The notes under the pieces were generated by a model. It saw only the letters and a list, made by a program, of their open reading frames with translations. It made no database searches and was not told where the DNA came from. Shown here one piece after another: positions 5,801 to 9,304 of a stretch of DNA of 9,304 bases. The DNA is taken from contig JAEDNB010000077.1 in assembly GCA_016302725.1 (NCBI GenBank), positions 1 to 9,304 of the forward strand. Reading direction: 5' to 3'. This DNA comes from Lentisphaeria bacterium. GTDB lineage: Bacteria; Verrucomicrobiota; Lentisphaeria; Oligosphaerales; Oligosphaeraceae. The translations under genes were made by a program, and so were the position numbers. Position 1 is the stretch's first letter. Each line of letters begins with the position of its first letter.

Positions 5801-7891
5801 ATGGACGGCAAGGTATTCACCACGAAGATGCGGGGGGGGCTGATGGCCCGCGGCAAGGTGCTGGGCTTCTTCCTTTTCCTGGTGCTGGTGGCGCTGCTCT
5901 GCCATCTGATTCAATTGCAGTTGGCCCAGGAGGGATACTATCAGGGCCACGCACGGCGGCTCAGCACAAGTTTCACCATCGAGACCCCAAAGCGGGGAAG
6001 CATCCTGGATTTGAACGGCAACAAGTTCGCGGTGGACCAGGCCACGAAGGACCTCTATGCGGAACCCCGGCGCTTCCAGGAAAAAATCCCCCTGGTGGCC
6101 AAAATCATGGCCAGGCACCTGAACCTGGATGCCGCCCAGCTGGAAAAACGCTTCCGGGACGCCGCCGCCCATGAGTTTGTCATGAAACTCTCGGACGGCA
6201 TCCCCATGGATTATGTGAAGGAACACTCCCTGGGAAGAATCCCCGGCATCATCCTGCGCCCCACCCGGGACGCCCAGGGGCGCCCCGCCGGATTCAAGGT
6301 GTATCTCTCCCCCAGGAAACTCTCCCGGGAAAAGGTGGACCTCTGCCTGCAGCTCATTCCCGAATGCTTCGACATCAACCGGGTTGAACTCAAGGCCAAC
6401 ATCCAGAAGACCCAGGAAAGATGCCAGGAGATTGCGGTCAAGCGGGGGGTCTCACGGGAGGACGCCGACCGAATCCTAAAGGAACTGGAAGGAGCCGGAA
6501 TCCGCCGGGGGGTGCGCTACCTCGATTCCTGGATTCGGTTCTATCCCCGGAACAGCGAGATGGCCAATCTTCTGGGATACACCAACAGCGAAAACAGGGG
6601 GGTCTCGGGCATCGAGGCCCTGATGGACTCCTACCTCAAGCCCACCCCCGGGAAAATTGCGCTCCAGAAGGACCACCAGGGAAACCCCCTGTCGAAGGCC
6701 CCCAGCCTCGTGAAGCAGGCGGTGGATGGCAGCGATGTCTACCTCACCATCCAGGAACCCATCCAGCGTATCCTGGAGGAGGAGTTGGCGGTCCTCTGGG
6801 AAAAGAACCGGCCGGACCGGGCCTTCGCCATCATGCTCGACCCCTCCACCGGCGCCATCATGGGCCTGGCCCAGTTTCCCCAGTTCAACCCCAACGACCG
6901 CAGCACCATGGAGGATCCCGACCTCTGCCAGAACCACATCCTCCTCCAATGCTATGACCCCGGCTCCATCATGAAGGCCGTCAGCCTCAGCGCCGTCCTG
7001 GACGCAGGGGTGGCGGACCTGGGCACGGTGAAGGACTGCGAAAAGGGGCGCTGGACCTACAACCGGAAGGCCCTCCGGGACTCCCATCCCTACGAGGACC
7101 TCACCCTGGCCCAGGTCATCCAGAAATCCAGCAACATCGGCACGGCGAAGTTTGCCCTGGACCTGGGGGAGGAGAGGATGTATGGATACCTGCGGGACTT
7201 TGGCTTCGGGAAGCCCACCGGCCTAGGCTTCTATCCCGCCCAGGGCGCCCCCGTGGTCTTCCGCCAGGAGGCGCGGGGAATGTTCCGCGCCCTGCATCAA
7301 TGGGATTCCCTGACCATCACCCGGGTCCCCATGGGCCAGGGCATCACCGTCCCCCTCCTCCAGATGCTCCAGGCCTGGAGCGCCCTGGCCAACCACGGGG
7401 AAATCATGCAGCCCTACCTGGTGGACCGCGTCCAGCATGCCGATGGCACTGTGGAATACTCCCAGCCCCGGGTCAAGGCGACCCCCGTCTCCGCCAGCGC
7501 GGTGGAGAAGATGACCCGCGCCCTGACCATGGTCACCCAGAAGGGGGGCACCGGCACCCGCGCCTCCGTGAAAAACTTCACGGTGGCGGGCAAGACGGGC
7601 ACGGGCCAGATGTGGATTCAGCCGGACCTGGCCAAGGGAATCCGGGGGCATTATGCGGAAAACCAGTTTGTCGCCTCCTTCATCGGCTTCGCCCCCGCCT
7701 CGCGCCCGCGCTTCCTCCTCCTGGTCTCGGCGGAGAACCCCACCACAGGGGCGCATACAGGCGCGGGAGTCGCCGCACCCGTCTTCCAGCGAATTGCCTC
7801 CCGGGCCCTGGAATACCTCCAGGTCGTCCCCGATGCCGAAACTCCCCCACTTCCCGGCAAGGGGACCCCTTCCTCCACAGCCAGACGCTAG
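5801..7891 (+). CDS. ftsI: Division-specific peptidoglycan transpeptidase FtsI (PBP3-like)
   Basis: Class B penicillin-binding protein that cross-links septal peptidoglycan with FtsW; 696 residues, longer than E. coli FtsI (588). It has a cytoplasmic N-terminus, a membrane helix at about 20-40, the pedestal start PKRGSILDLNGN at 63-74 (Leu where Arg is usual in RGxIxDRNG), and GVSGIEALMDSYL at 267-279. Transpeptidase motifs are intact: SIMK with catalytic Ser389 and Lys392, SSN at 443-445, KTG at 598-600. The extra length comes largely from an apparent tandem duplication at about 85-154 and 167-243. No PASTA domains follow. The start at 5801 is chosen for the AGGGAAGGGAGG stretch just upstream. 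An in-frame ATG at 5666 would add 45 residues of unremarkable sequence and cannot be excluded; ATGs at 5828 and 5843 also exist. FtsI rather than an elongation PBP2 is favoured by position after ftsL. Confidence 0.92.
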   Translation: MDGKVFTTKMRGGLMARGKVLGFFLFLVLVALLCHLIQLQLAQEGYYQGHARRLSTSFTIETPKRGSILDLNGNKFAVDQATKDLYAEPRRFQEKIPLVAKIMARHLNLDAAQLEKRFRDAAAHEFVMKLSDGIPMDYVKEHSLGRIPGIILRPTRDAQGRPAGFKVYLSPRKLSREKVDLCLQLIPECFDINRVELKANIQKTQERCQEIAVKRGVSREDADRILKELEGAGIRRGVRYLDSWIRFYPRNSEMANLLGYTNSENRGVSGIEALMDSYLKPTPGKIALQKDHQGNPLSKAPSLVKQAVDGSDVYLTIQEPIQRILEEELAVLWEKNRPDRAFAIMLDPSTGAIMGLAQFPQFNPNDRSTMEDPDLCQNHILLQCYDPGSIMKAVSLSAVLDAGVADLGTVKDCEKGRWTYNRKALRDSHPYEDLTLAQVIQKSSNIGTAKFALDLGEERMYGYLRDFGFGKPTGLGFYPAQGAPVVFRQEARGMFRALHQWDSLTITRVPMGQGITVPLLQMLQAWSALANHGEIMQPYLVDRVQHADGTVEYSQPRVKATPVSASAVEKMTRALTMVTQKGGTGTRASVKNFTVAGKTGTGQMWIQPDLAKGIRGHYAENQFVASFIGFAPASRPRFLLLVSAENPTTGAHTGAGVAAPVFQRIASRALEYLQVVPDAETPPLPGKGTPSSTARR

Positions 7892-7919
7892 CCCCCCCTC
7901 CAGGCTCTCCCGGGGTCGC

Positions 7920-7938
7920 GGGGAGAAGCCCCCTCCCC
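7920..7938 (+). promoter_or_regulatory. Hairpin at the uxaB translation start
   Basis: GGGGAG at 7920-7925 is the only Shine-Dalgarno-like sequence before the uxaB ATG, with a rather long 13-nt spacing. It is perfectly complementary to CTCCCC at 7933-7938, which touches the start codon. The 6-bp stem with a 7-nt loop would hide the ribosome binding site. This could lower or regulate uxaB translation, or be a by-product of composition. Confidence 0.35.
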
Positions 7939-9264
7939 ATGGAACGCCTACGTCGCCACCAGCCCTGCCCCTATCCCGTGAAACTCCTCCAGTTCGGCGA
8001 GGGAAATTTTCTCCGCGCTTTTATGGACTGGATGGTGGAGAAGATGAACCGCCAGGGGCTCTTCCAAGGCAGTGTACATATCGTCAAGCCCCGCGCGGGG
8101 GGGAATGGTTCCGTCTGCCAAGTCCTCAACGCCCAGGGGGGAGTCTATCACGTGGTGGAACGGGGTGTGGTGAAGGGAGCCCCCTGGGAGAATCCCACCC
8201 TCATCCAGTGCGTAGAGGGCGCCTCGCTCCCTGACCGGGAGTGGTACAGGGTCGAGGAAATCGCCCTCTCCCCCTCCCTGGAACTCATCGTCTCCAACGT
8301 GACGGAGGCTGGCCTGGTCTATCGGAAAGGAGGCCAGGAGACCTACCCTGCCCGACTGGCCAGGCTCCTCTCCCTCCGGGCGCAGGCCGGACTCCCGGGA
8401 ATCATCGTCCTCCCCTGCGAATTGCTGGAAAACAACGGCTCCCTGCTCCAAAACTATGTCCTGAAACACCTGGAGGACAATGGCGCACCCCGGAAAACCC
8501 TCCATTATGTCCAGCAGGATTGCCTCTTCTGCAACACTCTTGTAGACCGCATTGTCTCCGGATTCCCCCAGGGGGAGGAGGAATATTTCCAAAATCTGCT
8601 GAAGACCCGGGACGAATGCCTGGTCTGCTGCGAACCTTTCCTCTTCCTGGCGGTGGAAACCCATGAGCCGGAACGGCTGAAAAAGGCCTTCCCGGCGGAT
8701 AAGGCAGGGGTAGACATGGTGGTCGCCACGGACATCACTCCCTACCGCCTCCGAAAGGTGCGAATGCTCAATGGCGCCCATACGGCAAGCGTCCTGGGAG
8801 CCGCCATGGATGGACTCACCACAGTGGATGAAATGATGCACTCCCCAAAATACAAAGAGTACATCCACAAGCTGCTCTTCCAGGAAGTCGCCCCTATCCT
8901 CCCCCTGCCCCAGGCAGAGGCGGAATCCTATGCCAGGGATGTCCTGGAAAGATTCTCCAACCCCTACGCCCACCACCGACTCCTTTCCATCGCCCTTAAC
9001 AGCATCTCCAAATGGCGGGCGCGGATCCTGCCCTCCCTCATGGAATACCAGGAAAAGTTCCATGCCCTCCCGGAGACGATGACCCAGTCCCTGAAATATC
9101 TCATCCAATTCTATCTCCTGGGACGGGGCATCGATACGCCAGAGGTCCTGAACTTCTTCGCCCAAAAGCCGTCCCTGGAAGAGATCCTCCAGAACCAGGA
9201 ACTCTGGGGAATGGACCTGACCCAAATCCCCCAACTCCTCCCTGCCCTCGCCAAGGAACTCTGA
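7939..9264 (+). CDS. uxaB: Tagaturonate reductase (altronate oxidoreductase) UxaB
   Basis: Cytosolic NAD-dependent enzyme interconverting D-tagaturonate and D-altronate in galacturonate breakdown; member of the polyol-specific long-chain dehydrogenase family. The product is 441 residues (E. coli UxaB 483). The N-terminal nucleotide-binding motif LQFGEGNFLRAFMDW (17-31) is characteristic of UxaB. VSNVTEAG at 118-125 and LPCELLENNG at 158-167 are further family landmarks. The catalytic pattern KxxxxNxxH is present at K273, N278 and H281 (KVRMLNGAH). Mannitol, fructuronate and tagaturonate enzymes share the catalytic pattern; the FGEGNFLRAF form points to tagaturonate. The first 213 codons of the open frame overlap ftsI and are not coding; the ATG at 7939 places the FGEGN motif at the expected distance. 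It is 47 nt after ftsI on the same strand, with no terminator seen between. No other hexuronate gene lies in the window. Confidence 0.93.
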   Translation: MERLRRHQPCPYPVKLLQFGEGNFLRAFMDWMVEKMNRQGLFQGSVHIVKPRAGGNGSVCQVLNAQGGVYHVVERGVVKGAPWENPTLIQCVEGASLPDREWYRVEEIALSPSLELIVSNVTEAGLVYRKGGQETYPARLARLLSLRAQAGLPGIIVLPCELLENNGSLLQNYVLKHLEDNGAPRKTLHYVQQDCLFCNTLVDRIVSGFPQGEEEYFQNLLKTRDECLVCCEPFLFLAVETHEPERLKKAFPADKAGVDMVVATDITPYRLRKVRMLNGAHTASVLGAAMDGLTTVDEMMHSPKYKEYIHKLLFQEVAPILPLPQAEAESYARDVLERFSNPYAHHRLLSIALNSISKWRARILPSLMEYQEKFHALPETMTQSLKYLIQFYLLGRGIDTPEVLNFFAQKPSLEEILQNQELWGMDLTQIPQLLPALAKEL

Positions 9265-9265
9265 A

Positions 9266-9304
9266 ACACGGAGACCACGGAGTGGTTAACACGGAGGGCA
9301 CGGA
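9266..9304. repeat. CACGGAG short direct-repeat array, running off the window
   Basis: CACGGAG occurs at 9267-9273, 9276-9282 and 9290-9296, and CACGGA at 9299-9304 is cut by the window end. Spacings are 9, 14 and 9 nt, so the higher-order unit is 23 nt (two 9-nt repeats plus a TGGTTAA-type spacer). It starts immediately after the uxaB stop codon. Similar ACACGGAG strings are common as intergenic repeats in several environmental bacterial phyla. No function is claimed. Confidence 0.6.

Noticed and set aside
5832..5839. Run of eight G near the start of ftsI as a phase-variation switch
   Set aside because: The frame is intact, FtsI is normally essential, and G/C runs of this length are common across this window.
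7300..7938. Upstream part of the uxaB open frame
   Set aside because: It lies within ftsI in another frame, and the translation is Gly/Pro/Arg/His-rich with no resemblance to UxaB. Homology begins just after the ATG at 7939.

Overview
The window is GC-rich bacterial DNA of about 9.3 kb with seven protein-coding genes. Three lie on the minus strand (42-3335) and four on the plus strand (3712-9264). The two groups diverge from a 376-bp intergenic region at 3336-3711. The cell-wall genes and the Shine-Dalgarno sites indicate a bacterium. Strongly C-ending codons, a GxQxG-repeat surface protein and CACGGAG intergenic repeats would suit a Gram-negative anaerobe, possibly of the PVC group (Lentisphaerota, Kiritimatiellota or Verrucomicrobiota). 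That placement is a guess, because no rRNA or other strict marker is present.

Minus strand, in order of transcription. First comes a secreted protein of 216 residues built from about eleven GxQxG repeats (LA_2272-like). Next is a type I phosphoribosyltransferase-domain protein with a clear PRPP loop and a uracil-PRTase-like ILRGGL motif. A strong intrinsic terminator follows it, and then a CodB-type cytosine permease. An identical 18-bp sequence containing a near-perfect 14-bp palindrome lies upstream of both the PRTase and codB. This suggests the two genes share a regulator and act together in pyrimidine-base uptake and salvage; that role is inferred.

Plus strand. The start of a division and cell-wall (dcw) cluster runs mraZ - rsmH - ftsL-like - ftsI. 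It is preceded by a promoter-like sequence and four MraZ-type boxes (TGGNN, 5-nt spacers, 10-bp period), which fits MraZ autorepression. mraZ and rsmH overlap by ATGA. FtsI keeps its SxxK, SxN and KTG motifs but carries what looks like a tandem duplication in its N-terminal non-catalytic region. The usual next dcw genes (murE, murF, mraY) do not follow. Instead, 47 bp downstream, there is a tagaturonate reductase (uxaB) for hexuronate catabolism. The window ends in an array of CACGGAG repeats that continues past the edge.

No tRNA, rRNA, CRISPR array, insertion sequence or phage gene was recognised. Most content is conventional. The best leads are the shared 18-bp palindrome, the FtsI duplication, the MraZ box array and the PRTase of unknown specificity beside codB.
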